Positions 1 to 8,933 of a stretch of 64,000 nucleotides of DNA are shown piece after piece. The notes under the pieces were generated by a model. That model was not told the DNA's origin. It did not search any database and saw nothing but the letters and a program-made list of their open reading frames with translations. Every line of letters begins with the position of its first letter. Positions within the stretch are counted from its first letter, which is position 1. A program made the position numbers and the translations under genes. This DNA comes from Acidovorax sp. GBBC 1281. GTDB lineage: Bacteria > Pseudomonadota > Gammaproteobacteria > Burkholderiales > Burkholderiaceae_C. The stretch covers positions 752,001 to 816,000 of the forward strand of contig NZ_CP097269.1 in the NCBI RefSeq assembly GCF_028473645.1. Direction: 5' to 3'.

Positions 1-437
1 TGGAGGCTGGCGAGGCCCACGTGTTCGGCAAGGGCTCCAAGCGCCGCAGCGTGCCGGTGGGCACGGCCGCGCTGGCTGCGCTGCAGGCCTGGCTGGCGCA
101 GCGCCCGCAGCCCTTCGGCGGCGCTGCGTCGGCGCGGCTGGATGCGGCGCTGTTCGTGGGCCAGCGCGGCCAGCGGCTCACGGCGCAGTCGATCTGGCTG
201 CGCCTGCGCCAGCGCAGCCAGCAGGCGGGGCTGACCACGCCCGTGCACCCGCACATGCTGCGCCACTCGTTCGCCAGCCACCTGTTGCAGTCGAGCGGCG
301 ACCTGCGCGCGGTGCAGGAGCTGCTCGGGCACGCCAACATCACCACCACGCAGGTCTATACGCGGCTCGATTTCCAGCACCTGGCCAAGGTGTACGACGC
401 GGCCCATCCACGGGCCCGCAAGAAATCCGGCGACTGA
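1..437 (+). CDS. xerC: Tyrosine recombinase XerC, C-terminal part (5' end outside window)
   Basis: Site-specific tyrosine recombinase that acts with XerD at dif to resolve chromosome dimers. The reading frame is open from the window edge, so only the C-terminal catalytic domain is seen. Visible landmarks are the beta-hairpin lysine in GKGSKRR, the [12 protein letters not shown] box carrying the catalytic His and Arg, the LGH box, and the nucleophilic Tyr in TQVYTRLD. This matches XerC rather than a phage integrase in spacing and in its short tail. It ends against a convergent chemoreceptor gene with a GC hairpin between them. XerD is the main alternative. Confidence 0.88.
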   Translation, partial: EAGEAHVFGKGSKRRSVPVGTAALAALQAWLAQRPQPFGGAASARLDAALFVGQRGQRLTAQSIWLRLRQRSQQAGLTTPVHPHMLRHSFASHLLQSSGDLRAVQELLGHANITTTQVYTRLDFQHLAKVYDAAHPRARKKSGD

Positions 438-439
438 GG

Positions 440-480
440 GGCCGGCCGCTGGCGCCGGGCCTGGAGGCCGGCGGCCGGCC
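440..480. terminator. GC-rich hairpin between convergent genes
   Basis: Perfect 10-bp inverted repeat GGCCGGCCGC / GCGGCCGGCC with a 21-nt loop, lying just after the xerC stop and before the end of the convergent chemoreceptor gene. There is no T-tract, so an intrinsic terminator is not proven. It may act as a bidirectional transcription barrier. Confidence 0.4.
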
Positions 481-491
481 GCCGGGCGGGA

Positions 492-2096
492 TCAGCCGCG
501 CACCAGGCGCCGCGGGATGCGCGGGGCCGCCAGGACGGGGTGCTGGGGCAGCTTGAAGGCCGCCACCGAGGCCAGCAGTTCGCGGGCCCGGCTGCTCAGG
601 GCAGCGGCGGCCGCGGCCATTTCCTCGACCATGGCGGCGTTGTGCTGGGTGGTCTGGTCCATCTGCGTCACGGCGCCGTTGATCTGGTCCACGCCCTCGC
701 TCTGCTCGCGGCTGGCGGCGGTGATCTCGCCGACCAGCCCGGTCAGGCCGCCGATGCTGCTCACCACGCTGCCCATGGTCTGGCCCGCGCGGTCCACCAG
801 GGCCGTGCCCGCGTTCACGCGGTCCACGCTGGCGGTGATGAGGCCCTTGATTTCGCCGGCCGCCTGCGCCGCGCGCTGCGCCAGGTTCCGCACCTCGCCC
901 GCCACCACGGCGAAACCCCGGCCCTGGTTGCCGGCGCGGGCCGCTTCCACGGCGGCGTTCAGCGCCAGGATGTTGGTCTGGAAGGCGATGGAATCGATCA
1001 CACCGATGATGTCCGCGATCTGGCGGCTGCTGTCGTTGATGCCGCGCATGGTCTGGATCACGTCCGACACCACCGCGCCGCCCTCGCGGGCCACGGCGGA
1101 CGCGGTCTGCGCCAGCTGGTCGGCCTGCCGCGCGCTGTCGGCGTTGTGGCGCACCGTGGCGCTCAGCTGCTCCATGGACGCCGCCGTCTGCTGCAGCGCG
1201 CCGGCCTGGCCCTCGGTGCGCGCCGACAGGTCGCCGTTGCCCTGGGCGATCTGCGCCGCAGCGGCCGAGACGCTCTCGGCGCCCTCGTGGATGGCGGTCA
1301 CCACCGTGGCCAGGTGGTCGCGCATGTGGCGCAGCTGCGCCATCAGGCTGGTGTCGTCGCCGGGGGCGAGGGCGATGGCCACGGTGAGGTCGCCCTGGGC
1401 CACGCTGCGCGCCAGGGCGGCGGCGGTGGCGGGCTCGGCGCCCAGTTCGCGCAGGATGCTGCGCGCCACGAGGTAGCCGAAGCCGAGCGCGGCCAGCACG
1501 CCCGCCGCCACGGCCACCACGATCCCCAGGCGGGTGTCGGCAAAGGCCACCTCGGCGGCTTCGTAGTCGGCCTGCGCCGTGTCCAGCTGCACCTGCGTGA
1601 GGGACGACAGCACCGTCTGCAGCGGGTCGAGCGCCGGGTACATCTCGCGGGCGGCGAAGGCGGTCAGCCCCGGGATGTCGCCGGCGTGCAGCAGGCCTTC
1701 GAGCCGCGCCACCGCCGCATCGGCGGCCAGTTGCAGCGGGCGAAATTGCGCGACCAGCCGGCGCTCTTCGCCGATCAGCGGGGCGGACAGGTAGGCCGAC
1801 CACTGGGCGTCGATGTCCTTGCGTGCGCTGGCGATCGAGTCGAGGCCCTGGCGGGGCGTCATGGCGCCGTCGCGCACCTTGTGCGCCGTGTCCACGACGT
1901 TCACGGCATAGGCGTCCGCCACGATCTTGATCTGCTTGAGCGGCACGACACGGTCGTGATAGACCGACACGAGTGCGGCATTGGAGCCCGCCATGCCCAG
2001 CAGGCCGGCGGTGCCGACGCCGGCGGCGAGCAGGCACAGGAGGGCCAGGAGCAGGGCCAGGCGGGTGGCGACTTTCAAAGGACCGAAGTGCAGCAT
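492..2096 (-). CDS. Methyl-accepting chemotaxis protein (Tsr/Tar-like topology)
   Basis: Membrane chemoreceptor of 534 residues. TM1 is at about residues 10-34, a periplasmic four-helix sensor at 35-188, TM2 at about 189-212, HAMP at about 213-265, then the cytoplasmic methylation/signalling helices. The conserved hairpin tip [20 protein letters not shown] and the following GRGFAVVA segment are intact, so it should couple to CheA/CheW. There is no NWETF-like CheR-docking tail; the protein ends Pro/Arg-rich. No che genes are adjacent, so it is an orphan receptor and its ligand cannot be inferred. A purine-rich AGGGAG lies upstream of the ATG. Confidence 0.93.
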   Translation of the reverse strand: MLHFGPLKVATRLALLLALLCLLAAGVGTAGLLGMAGSNAALVSVYHDRVVPLKQIKIVADAYAVNVVDTAHKVRDGAMTPRQGLDSIASARKDIDAQWSAYLSAPLIGEERRLVAQFRPLQLAADAAVARLEGLLHAGDIPGLTAFAAREMYPALDPLQTVLSSLTQVQLDTAQADYEAAEVAFADTRLGIVVAVAAGVLAALGFGYLVARSILRELGAEPATAAALARSVAQGDLTVAIALAPGDDTSLMAQLRHMRDHLATVVTAIHEGAESVSAAAAQIAQGNGDLSARTEGQAGALQQTAASMEQLSATVRHNADSARQADQLAQTASAVAREGGAVVSDVIQTMRGINDSSRQIADIIGVIDSIAFQTNILALNAAVEAARAGNQGRGFAVVAGEVRNLAQRAAQAAGEIKGLITASVDRVNAGTALVDRAGQTMGSVVSSIGGLTGLVGEITAASREQSEGVDQINGAVTQMDQTTQHNAAMVEEMAAAAAALSSRARELLASVAAFKLPQHPVLAAPRIPRRLVRG

Positions 2097-2300
2097 GTGG
2101 TGTTTTCTCCCTGAAATTGTTGGAATGCTTGGTGCTTGGATGTGCGTCTCCTGCCAGGGGGCTGGAGATGGGGTGGATGGTAGGAATCTGTGAGCGGATG
2201 TTTCTCAACAATGCTCAAATGTTGCTTTGCGTCCTCCCTGCCTGGCCGCGCGCCACCGGGCCCGCGCCATGGCTTTCGCCGGGGCGGCGCACGGGCATCG

Positions 2301-2306
2301 CACAAT
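2301..2306 (+). promoter_or_regulatory. -10-like CACAAT 7 nt before rlmI start
   Basis: CACAAT followed by CGCGGGC and the ATG, with no Shine-Dalgarno in the gap. If used, transcription would start at or next to the initiation codon. No good -35 is visible. Confidence 0.3.
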
Positions 2307-2313
2307 CGCGGGC

Positions 2314-3495
2314 ATGAAAACCCTACGCCTTCGACCCGGCAAAGAGCGCTCCCTGCTGCGCCGCCACCCCTGGATCTTCGAATCGGCCATCGCCAAGGGC
2401 GGCGGCGACAGCGGCGAGACCGTGCGCGTGGAATCGCACGAAGGCCAGTTCCTCGCCTGGGCCGCGTTCAGCCCGACCTCGCGCATCCGCGCACGCGTGT
2501 GGAGCTTCGACGAAGCCCAGCGCATCGACGCTTCTTTTTTCATAGCAGCATGCCGGCGGTCCATATGCGCCAGAGGCCGATTCGGCATTGAAAGCGATGG
2601 TGTGCGCTTGGTGCACGGCGAGTCCGACGGGCTGCCCGGCCTGATCGTGGACCGCTATGGCGACACCCTGGTGGCGCAGTTCACCAGCGCCGGCACCGAG
2701 CGCTGGAAGGCCGTGATCGCCGACGCGCTGCTGCAGGAAACCGGGCTGGCGCGCCTCTATGAACGCTCCGACGCCAGCGTACGCGGGCTGGAAGGGCTGG
2801 AGCCGGCCACCGGCTGGCTGCGCGGTGAGGGCGAGACGGGCCTGTCGATCCGCGAACACGGCTGGCGCCTGACGCTGGACATCGCCGAAGGCCACAAGAC
2901 CGGCTTCTATCTGGACCAGCGCGACAGCCGCAAGCGCTTCGCCGACGCCACGCAGCGCCTGGGCTTTCAGCGCGTGCTCAACTGCTATTGCTACACGGGC
3001 GGGTTCACCGTCGCGGCGCTCTCGGGCGGGGCGGGGCACGTGACCTCGATCGATTCGTCCGGCCCGGCGCTGGAGCGCGCCCGGGCGCACGTTGCCCTGA
3101 ACGGCTTCGAGGTCGGCCGCGCGGATTTCCTCGATGCCGACGTGAACGCCTCGCTGCGGCAGTTCCTCAAGGAAGGGCGCACCTTCGACGCCATCGTGCT
3201 GGACCCGCCGAAGTTCGCGCCCACCGCCGCGCACGCCGACCGGGCCGCGCGCGCCTACAAAGACATCAACCGCCTGGCGCTGCAGCTGCTGGAGCCGGGC
3301 GGCATGCTGTACACCTTCTCGTGTTCGGGCGGCATCAGCGCCGATCTGTTCCACAAGATCGTCGCCTCGGCCGGAGCCGACGCGGGGGTGGACGGCTTCA
3401 TCCTGGAGCGCCTGGGCGGCGCGCCCGACCACCCCATGACGCTGGAGTTTCCCGAGGGCGAGTACCTCAAGGGCCTGGCGGTGATGCGCAAATAA
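2314..3495 (+). CDS. rlmI: 23S rRNA m5C1962 methyltransferase-like SAM enzyme (RlmI family)
   Basis: SAM-dependent rRNA cytosine-C5 methyltransferase of the RlmI/YccW family, 393 residues. It has an N-terminal PUA-type region (about residues 1-75), a central linker with HGESDGLPG, and a Rossmann methyltransferase domain with motif I NCYCYTGGF and motif IV LDPPKF. The tail TLEFPEGEYLKGL is family-typical. I chose the ATG of MKTLRLRPGKE because family similarity starts there; an upstream in-frame start would add 29 unrelated residues. Part of the coding sequence just before HGESD is made of the dispersed repeat described separately, giving a local sequence unlike the usual Arg/Gln-rich helix. 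Confidence 0.9.
   Translation: MKTLRLRPGKERSLLRRHPWIFESAIAKGGGDSGETVRVESHEGQFLAWAAFSPTSRIRARVWSFDEAQRIDASFFIAACRRSICARGRFGIESDGVRLVHGESDGLPGLIVDRYGDTLVAQFTSAGTERWKAVIADALLQETGLARLYERSDASVRGLEGLEPATGWLRGEGETGLSIREHGWRLTLDIAEGHKTGFYLDQRDSRKRFADATQRLGFQRVLNCYCYTGGFTVAALSGGAGHVTSIDSSGPALERARAHVALNGFEVGRADFLDADVNASLRQFLKEGRTFDAIVLDPPKFAPTAAHADRAARAYKDINRLALQLLEPGGMLYTFSCSGGISADLFHKIVASAGADAGVDGFILERLGGAPDHPMTLEFPEGEYLKGLAVMRK
2531..2585 (+). repeat. Dispersed repeat copy R1, inside rlmI
   Basis: AT-richer patch in the rlmI coding sequence. It contains ATAGCAGCATGCC, then ATATGCGC, then GAGGCCGATTCG, closely matching the minus-strand copy beside mpl (ATAGCAGCATGCC ... ATATGCAC ... GAGGCCGATTCG). 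It is read in frame and encodes part of the linker before the methyltransferase fold. Confidence 0.6.
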
Positions 3496-3505
3496 CCGGC
3501 CGCGC

Positions 3506-4831
3506 TCAGCCGACCGCGCCGAACACTTCGACGCGCCCGCGGCCGTTGTGCTTGGCCCGGTAGCAGGCCACGTCGGCATCGTGCAGCACCACGTCGGGGC
3601 TGTCGCTGTGGCTGGAGAAGACGCGCACCCCCACGCTGGCGCCCACGCGGAAGCGGGCGCCTTCGGCGGCGAAGTCCTGCTGGTGGATGGCCTGGACGAT
3701 CTTCGCCCCCACGGCCTGCGCCTGCTGCGTCTCGCAGGCCTGCAGCACCACGACGAACTCGTCGCCGCCGATGCGCACCAGCGTGTCGGCCATGCGCACC
3801 GACTGGCGCAGCAGCACCGCCACCTGGCACAGCAGCACCGCCACCTGGCACAGCACCTGGTCGCCCGCGCCGTGGCCCGCCGCGTCGTTCACGGCCTTGA
3901 AGCCGTCCAGGTCGATGTACAGCAGGGCATGCGGCCCGGGCTGGCCGGACAGCGTCTGCACGATGGAATGCAGCCCGCGCCGGTTCTGCAGGCCTGTGAG
4001 CGCATCGTGCAGGCTTTCCTCGCGCAACTGGTCCGTCAGCGCGCGCAGTTCGTCCTGGCGCCGCTTGTCGGTGCTGATGTCGGTGTGGAAGGCGCAGGTC
4101 TGCCCGTCGGCCATGCGGTTCATGGCCACCCGCACCCAGCGGCCGCCGGGCAGCGGCACCTCGAACGGCACCCCGGCGAAGTTCAGGCTGTCGTGCAGGG
4201 CGGCGACGATGTCTTCGGCGCGCGCTGCGTATTCGTCCGGGGCGCAGGCCGACGCCCAATGCTGGCGCACCACCTCGGCGTAGCTGCGCCCGAGCGCCGC
4301 CACCTTCGAGGGCAGGCCGTACATGGCAAGAAAGTGGTCGCTCGCAAACACGATGCGACCGTCGCCGCTTTGCACCGAGGCGCCGTCGCCCGCGTGTTCG
4401 AGCATCTGCAGCGCATCGCCGGCCGGCCGTTCGTCGGGGGGCGGTGCGGGCGCCTGGGTGGGCATGGGAAGGTTGGCCTCGGCCACCTCCAGCCAGATGC
4501 GCACGCGGTGCCCATCGCCCATGGAGGTCGCCGCCACCCGCAGCCAGCGGCCCCGGTGCTGGAAGACGTAGGGGCGCGTCTGCTGCACGTGCCGCGCGAT
4601 GCCGTCGGCCACATGGCGCTCCAGGTAGCGCAGGTCGTCCGGGGCCAGGCGCTGGCGATAGAAGCGGCGCAGGTTGTCCGCGTACGGCTCGCCGGCGTGG
4701 ACGTGGCCGTCGTGCTCTGGAAAGAAGCGCAGGAAGCTCTGGTTCCACAGCACGGTGCGGTGCTGGTCGTCGAAGACGCACAGGGCGATGCCCAGGGAGT
4801 CGAGCAGCGTGGCGGTCAGGCGGTAGTCCAT
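3506..4831 (-). CDS. PAS-PAS-GGDEF diguanylate cyclase
   Basis: Probable cyclic-di-GMP synthase of 441 residues with no membrane segment. A PAS-like region spans about residues 3-115, a Pro-rich linker 120-138, a second PAS-like sensor about 140-255, then a GGDEF domain opening with SLHDALTGLQNRRGL. The active-site GGDEF (about 355-359) and the inhibitory RxxD site five residues before it (RMAD) are both intact, so catalysis with product inhibition is expected. No EAL domain is present. A 21-bp tandem duplication repeats CQVAVLL inside the domain. The ATG (MDYRL) is preferred over a TTG two codons upstream. Confidence 0.9.
   Translation of the reverse strand: MDYRLTATLLDSLGIALCVFDDQHRTVLWNQSFLRFFPEHDGHVHAGEPYADNLRRFYRQRLAPDDLRYLERHVADGIARHVQQTRPYVFQHRGRWLRVAATSMGDGHRVRIWLEVAEANLPMPTQAPAPPPDERPAGDALQMLEHAGDGASVQSGDGRIVFASDHFLAMYGLPSKVAALGRSYAEVVRQHWASACAPDEYAARAEDIVAALHDSLNFAGVPFEVPLPGGRWVRVAMNRMADGQTCAFHTDISTDKRRQDELRALTDQLREESLHDALTGLQNRRGLHSIVQTLSGQPGPHALLYIDLDGFKAVNDAAGHGAGDQVLCQVAVLLCQVAVLLRQSVRMADTLVRIGGDEFVVVLQACETQQAQAVGAKIVQAIHQQDFAAEGARFRVGASVGVRVFSSHSDSPDVVLHDADVACYRAKHNGRGRVEVFGAVG
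3809..3850. repeat. 21-bp exact tandem duplication inside the GGDEF gene
   Basis: Two exact 21-bp units in tandem. In frame they duplicate the heptapeptide CQVAVLL in the helix just before the RxxD-GGDEF strand, without shifting frame. Confidence 0.9.
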
Positions 4832-4840
4832 GGCCAAAAC

Positions 4841-4880
4841 GTATCAAAAAGCTTCTTCGATAGTCAATGTATAGCAGGCC
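4841..4880 (+). repeat. Possible dispersed repeat copy R2 (weak)
   Basis: AT-rich patch TATCAAAAAGC...GATAGTC...TATAGCAGGCCG in the divergent spacer between the diguanylate cyclase and the CobW gene. It shares the ATAGC/TATCAAAA and GGCCG elements of the better copies but is strongly degenerate. Confidence 0.3.
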
Positions 4881-5039
4881 GATGACGGTGTTGCGCTCGA
4901 TGGGGGTGCTTGACAGCGCCGCTACACTGGATGATGGTCCTGCAGCCGCCTTCGCGGCCGCGCTGCAGAGGCCGGCGCGCCGTGCTTTTTCTTTCTTTCC
5001 GCGTTGCGGCACCCGCTGTTTCACCCAAGGCTTTTCTCC

Positions 5040-6122
5040 ATGTCCCTCATTCCCGCCACCATCCTGACCGGCTTCCTGGGCTCGGGCAAGACCACGCTGC
5101 TCAAGCGCCTGCTGTCCGAGGCCCACGGCCAGAAGATCGCCGTGATCGAAAACGAATTCGGCGAAGAGAACATCGACAACGACATCCTGGTCACCGAGTC
5201 CAAGGAGCAGATCGTGCAGATGAGCAATGGCTGCATCTGCTGCACCATCCGCGAGGACCTGCGCGAGACGCTGCAGCAGCTGGCCGCCAAGAAGCGCAAG
5301 GGCCTGCTCGACTTCGACCGCATCGTGATCGAGACCACGGGCCTGGCCGACCCCGGCCCCGTGGCGCAGACCTTCTTCATGGACGAGGAGATCGCCGAGA
5401 CCTACCTCATCGACTCCATCATCACCCTGGTGGACGCCAAGCACGCCCCCCAGCAGCTCAACGACCGCCAGGAAGCGCGCCGCCAGGTGGGCTTCGCCGA
5501 CCAGATCTTCCTGTCCAAGACCGACCTCGTGGGCAAGGAAGAGGCCGACGCCCTGATCCACCGCCTCAAGCACATGAATCCCCGCGCGCCGATCAAGGCC
5601 GTGCATTTCGGCGAGGTGCCGCTGGCCGAGGTGCTGGACCTGCGAGGCTTCAACCTGAACGCCAAGCTCGACATCGACCCGGATTTCCTCAAGGAAGACG
5701 ACCACGGGCATGACCACGACCATGGACATGACCACCACGATCACGACCACGCGCATGGCGAGCATTGCGACCACCCCTCGCACCAGCACGGCCAGGGACA
5801 CGGCCACCACCATCACCACGACGATGACGTCAAGAGCTTCGTCTACCGCGCCGAGCGCCCGTTCGATCCCGCCAAGCTGGAAGACTTCCTGGGCGCCATC
5901 GTCAACATCTACGGCCCGCGCATGCTGCGCTACAAGGGTGTGCTGAACATGAAGGGCACCGAGCGCAAGGTGATCTTCCAGGGCGTGCACCAACTCATGG
6001 GCAGCGATCTGGGCCCGCAGTGGGCCGAGGGCGAGCAGCGCCTGAGCAAGATGGTCTTCATCGGCATCGACCTGCCCAAGGACATCTTTCTCCAGGGCCT
6101 GGAACAGTGCCTGGCCGAGTAG
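5040..6122 (+). CDS. CobW/COG0523-family GTPase with His-rich metal-binding segment
   Basis: Probable metal-trafficking GTPase (zinc chaperone branch of COG0523) of 360 residues. Walker A is GFLGSGKTT at residues 11-19 and the metal-binding CxCC is GCICC near 64-68. A switch/Walker B strand IVIETTGLADP follows. A His/Asp-rich stretch from about residue 220 to 262 holds more than twenty histidines. The CobW C-terminal domain starts around FVYRAERPFDP. The ATG of MSLIPATILTG matches the family N-terminus. The gene is monocistronic, divergent from the diguanylate cyclase. No Zur box was recognised, so the metal is inferred (Zn most likely; cobalamin-type CobW is less likely because no cob genes are near). 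Confidence 0.9.
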   Translation: MSLIPATILTGFLGSGKTTLLKRLLSEAHGQKIAVIENEFGEENIDNDILVTESKEQIVQMSNGCICCTIREDLRETLQQLAAKKRKGLLDFDRIVIETTGLADPGPVAQTFFMDEEIAETYLIDSIITLVDAKHAPQQLNDRQEARRQVGFADQIFLSKTDLVGKEEADALIHRLKHMNPRAPIKAVHFGEVPLAEVLDLRGFNLNAKLDIDPDFLKEDDHGHDHDHGHDHHDHDHAHGEHCDHPSHQHGQGHGHHHHHDDDVKSFVYRAERPFDPAKLEDFLGAIVNIYGPRMLRYKGVLNMKGTERKVIFQGVHQLMGSDLGPQWAEGEQRLSKMVFIGIDLPKDIFLQGLEQCLAE

Positions 6123-6201
6123 GACGGGACCCCGTTTGGGGCTTGCCGCGCCGGCTTGTGTGATATCTGCCACTTTCCAGTTCGCGCCGGGCCCGGATCG
6201 A

Positions 6202-6207
6202 TACAAT
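6202..6207 (+). promoter_or_regulatory. Candidate -10 for dksA
   Basis: TACAAT about 90 nt before the GTG start, in the spacer after the CobW-family gene. No convincing -35 was found. Confidence 0.35.
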
Positions 6208-6297
6208 CGCGCCCCGGTAAAACGCCGGAAGGCCTGCTACTGCCCCTGGAGCCGCGTCGCGTGCTCAGGGCCCGCCCCTACTGCGAGGAGACAGGAA

Positions 6298-7035
6298 GTG
6301 AAAGCCGAACCCAGCAAACCCGAGGCGGATGCCAAGGCACCCTCCAGCGGCACCGTCCGCGCGGCCGCCAAGGCGCCCGCCAAGTCCAAAGCCGCCGTGC
6401 CGGTGCCTGCCTCCGCGGGGCCTTCGAGCGAACCCGCGCGCAGTCCCCGGCCTTCTTCCCGTTTGGCCCAATTGACCGTACCATCCATGGCACCCGCGGT
6501 GGCCTCCACCGCCGCCAAAGCCAGCTATACACACACCATGCCTACGACCCTGCAACCGCAAAATTCCGTCGCGGCCGCCAAGAAAGATCCCAAGCTGGCC
6601 GGCAACTGGAAAACCAAGTCCGCCGAAGAGCTGAGCGACGCCGAAGTGCTCGCCATGCCCGACAGCGAGTACATGAACGAAAAGCAGCTGGCGTTCTTCC
6701 GCCACAAGCTGGTGCAGCTCAAGCAGGACATGCACAACAACGCCGGTGAAACCACCGAGCACCTGCGCGAAGACACCGTGGTCGTGCCCGACCCCGCCGA
6801 CCGCGCCACCATCGAAGAAGAGCACGCCCTCGAACTGCGCACGCGCGACCGCGAACGCAAGCTGCTCAAGAAGATTGAGCAATCCATCGGCCGCATCGAT
6901 GCGGGCGACTACGGCTACTGCGACGAGACGGGCGAGCCCATCGGCGTCGGCCGGCTGCTGGCGCGCCCCACGGCCACGCTGTCGCTGGAAGCGCAGCAGC
7001 GCCGCGAACTCAAGCAAAAGATGTTCGGGGACTGA
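6298..7035 (+). CDS. dksA: RNA polymerase-binding DksA, single-cysteine type with long basic N-terminus
   Basis: Secondary-channel transcription factor that acts with ppGpp. The coiled-coil tip motif DxxDxA is present as DPADRA (about residues 165-170). The zinc-finger cysteines are mostly lost: only the first Cys (C208, YGYC) remains and the other three positions are T211, S229 and A232. This resembles zinc-independent DksA variants. From the GTG (preceded by GAGGAGACAGGAA) the protein is 245 residues, with an Ala/Lys/Pro/Ser-rich N-terminus of about 80 residues unlike E. coli DksA (151). An alternative ATG at 6538 (MPTTLQ) would give 165 residues and has TATACA 6 nt upstream. The codon pattern looks coding throughout, so I prefer the long form. 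Confidence 0.85.
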   Translation: MKAEPSKPEADAKAPSSGTVRAAAKAPAKSKAAVPVPASAGPSSEPARSPRPSSRLAQLTVPSMAPAVASTAAKASYTHTMPTTLQPQNSVAAAKKDPKLAGNWKTKSAEELSDAEVLAMPDSEYMNEKQLAFFRHKLVQLKQDMHNNAGETTEHLREDTVVVPDPADRATIEEEHALELRTRDRERKLLKKIEQSIGRIDAGDYGYCDETGEPIGVGRLLARPTATLSLEAQQRRELKQKMFGD

Positions 7036-7089
7036 CCGGCCGATCCTGCCCTCCCTTTTTTGCGCGGCGAGCGACCTGACCCACCATCC

Positions 7090-8823
7090 ATGAGCAAGGA
7101 AGAGTCTTCCCCCGGCCTGTTGTCCAAGATGGTTCGGTTCGTCCGCAACCCCACGGTCAATTGGACCGATCTCGATTCCATCGATGCCGACCGCGAAAGC
7201 CAGTACAGCAAGCAGATGCTCAAGGAGATGATCGAGCGCAAGCGCCGCAACGATTTCGTGCGGCGCCGGGAGTTCGACCAGTTGCGCAAGCTGCGCAAGC
7301 GCGAGGCCCTGCAGGGCCAGCGCACCGAAGACCCGACCGCGCGGCCTTCGTTCTTCCAGAGCAGCATGGCGTCGCCCGACGACCGGGCCGTCACGCTCAA
7401 GAAGATCGACGAGATCGAAGCGCAGATGTCCCAGCAGTGGTGGAAGAGCAAGAACACCCCCACGCCCAGCGAACTGGGTGACTCCGCCGCCACCGCCACC
7501 GATTCCACCATCGCCGCGGCCCACGACCGGGCCTTCGCCCCCACGGCGCCCGCCAGCCTGCCTGGCGTGCTGTCGGCGCCGACCGCCGTGCAGCCGCTGT
7601 TTTCGGGCGAGAGCCTGCTGCCCTCTGGCGCGCCCGAGGGGGCCGGCGCAGCGCCATCGCCTTCGCAGGCGGTGCCGGCAGCCGCTGCTGCATACGCCCC
7701 GCCACCGGCCCCCGAGGTGGCCCCCGCAGAACCGGAGGAATTCGTGCACGAACCCGACCTCGAGGAAGCCGCCATCCGCTTTGCCAATGGCGACCATGCC
7801 GGCGCGGAGTCCGGCCTGCTCGAAGTGCTGGCCCAGCACGAGCAGGACGATCCCCAGCAGCAGCTGGAGATCTGGATGACGCTGTTCGACCTGTACCGCG
7901 CCATCGGGGAGCACGAGCGCTTCGATGCGCTGGCGATCGACTACGCGGCCCGGTTCAGCCGCTCGGCGCCGCTGTGGTTTTCCATGCCCGAGCTGCTGGG
8001 CCTGCAGGCGCAGCCCGCGCCGGCCGTCACGGGCTTCGCGCAGCGCGAATTCAGCTGGAACTCGCCGACCACGCTGGCCGCGCAATCGGTGGTGGCGCTG
8101 CAGGCGTCGCTCGCCCGCGCCGCCCCGCCCTGGACGCTGACCTGGTCGCGCCTGGCCGCCATCGACGAGGCGGCCGTGCCGCTGCTGGCCAACCTGTTCA
8201 CGCAGTGGGCGGAGCAGGAGGTGCAGTTGACGTTCTTCGGCGTGGAGGCGCTCAACACGGTGTTGGAAGCCCGCACCCAGTCCGGCGACCGGGATACGTC
8301 CCCCGAGTGGTGGCGCCTGCGCATGGCGGCGCTGCGCCTCATGGGCCGACCCGACGAGTTCGAACTCGTGGCACTCGACTACTGCGTGACCTACGAGGTC
8401 TCGCCGCCATCGTGGATCTCGCCGCGGTGCAGTTATTCCAGCGACGACAGCGGGGCCCCGGTGCCCGAAGATGCCAAGTCCTCCGATTTGCATGCCTCGG
8501 GCTACGGCGATCCCTCGTCCATGCCGGCGGGCCTGGAGAGCGCCGAGCCTTCGGCCTCGCTGTCCGGCCATATCGAGGGCGACGCGGTGCCGCTGCTGGC
8601 GCCGTTCGAGGAGCAGGTGAAGCCCGGCGCGCCGCTGATCATCGCGTGCGACCGCCTGGTGCGCGTGGACTTCGCGGCGGCCGGCTCGGTGCTCAACTGG
8701 GCGGCCGAGCAGCAGGCCCACGGCCATGCGGTCCACTTCGTCAACCTGCAGCGGCTGGTGGCGGTGTTCTTCAACGTGATCGGCGTGAACGAACACGCCT
8801 GGGTCGTTCCGCGCAAGAACTGA
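7090..8823 (+). CDS. STAS-like (MlaB/anti-anti-sigma fold) protein, function unknown
   Basis: A 577-residue soluble protein. The N-terminal 130 residues are charged and basic ([22 protein letters not shown]). A Pro/Ala-rich linker of about 100 residues follows, then a helical TPR-like stretch. Near residues 345-400 ([20 protein letters not shown]...) and at the C-terminus ([23 protein letters not shown]..., ending VPRKN) there are two segments with the strand-helix pattern of STAS domains. It lies between dksA and hslV on the same strand. No catalytic motif was seen. A scaffold or partner-switch role is only an inference. Confidence 0.75.
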   Translation: MSKEESSPGLLSKMVRFVRNPTVNWTDLDSIDADRESQYSKQMLKEMIERKRRNDFVRRREFDQLRKLRKREALQGQRTEDPTARPSFFQSSMASPDDRAVTLKKIDEIEAQMSQQWWKSKNTPTPSELGDSAATATDSTIAAAHDRAFAPTAPASLPGVLSAPTAVQPLFSGESLLPSGAPEGAGAAPSPSQAVPAAAAAYAPPPAPEVAPAEPEEFVHEPDLEEAAIRFANGDHAGAESGLLEVLAQHEQDDPQQQLEIWMTLFDLYRAIGEHERFDALAIDYAARFSRSAPLWFSMPELLGLQAQPAPAVTGFAQREFSWNSPTTLAAQSVVALQASLARAAPPWTLTWSRLAAIDEAAVPLLANLFTQWAEQEVQLTFFGVEALNTVLEARTQSGDRDTSPEWWRLRMAALRLMGRPDEFELVALDYCVTYEVSPPSWISPRCSYSSDDSGAPVPEDAKSSDLHASGYGDPSSMPAGLESAEPSASLSGHIEGDAVPLLAPFEEQVKPGAPLIIACDRLVRVDFAAAGSVLNWAAEQQAHGHAVHFVNLQRLVAVFFNVIGVNEHAWVVPRKN

Positions 8824-8933
8824 CCCTCGGGCGCAGGGCGCCGGCAGGACGCGCTGGCCGCTCTCCATGCCCCGTGCAGCGCCGTGCGCGGGGGCCGTTG
8901 CAAACCGTGCAGGCATCCCCACATGCCAACGCT

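Noticed and set aside
4910..4938. TTGACA upstream of the CobW gene as a -35
   Set aside because: No -10 at acceptable spacing; the hexamer alone is not evidence.
340..6206. Very long antisense ORFs (for example minus-strand frames across 340-2211 and 3255-6206)
   Set aside because: They overlap well-supported genes on the opposite strand and encode Arg/Gly/Ala-rich sequence typical of antisense frames in GC-rich DNA.
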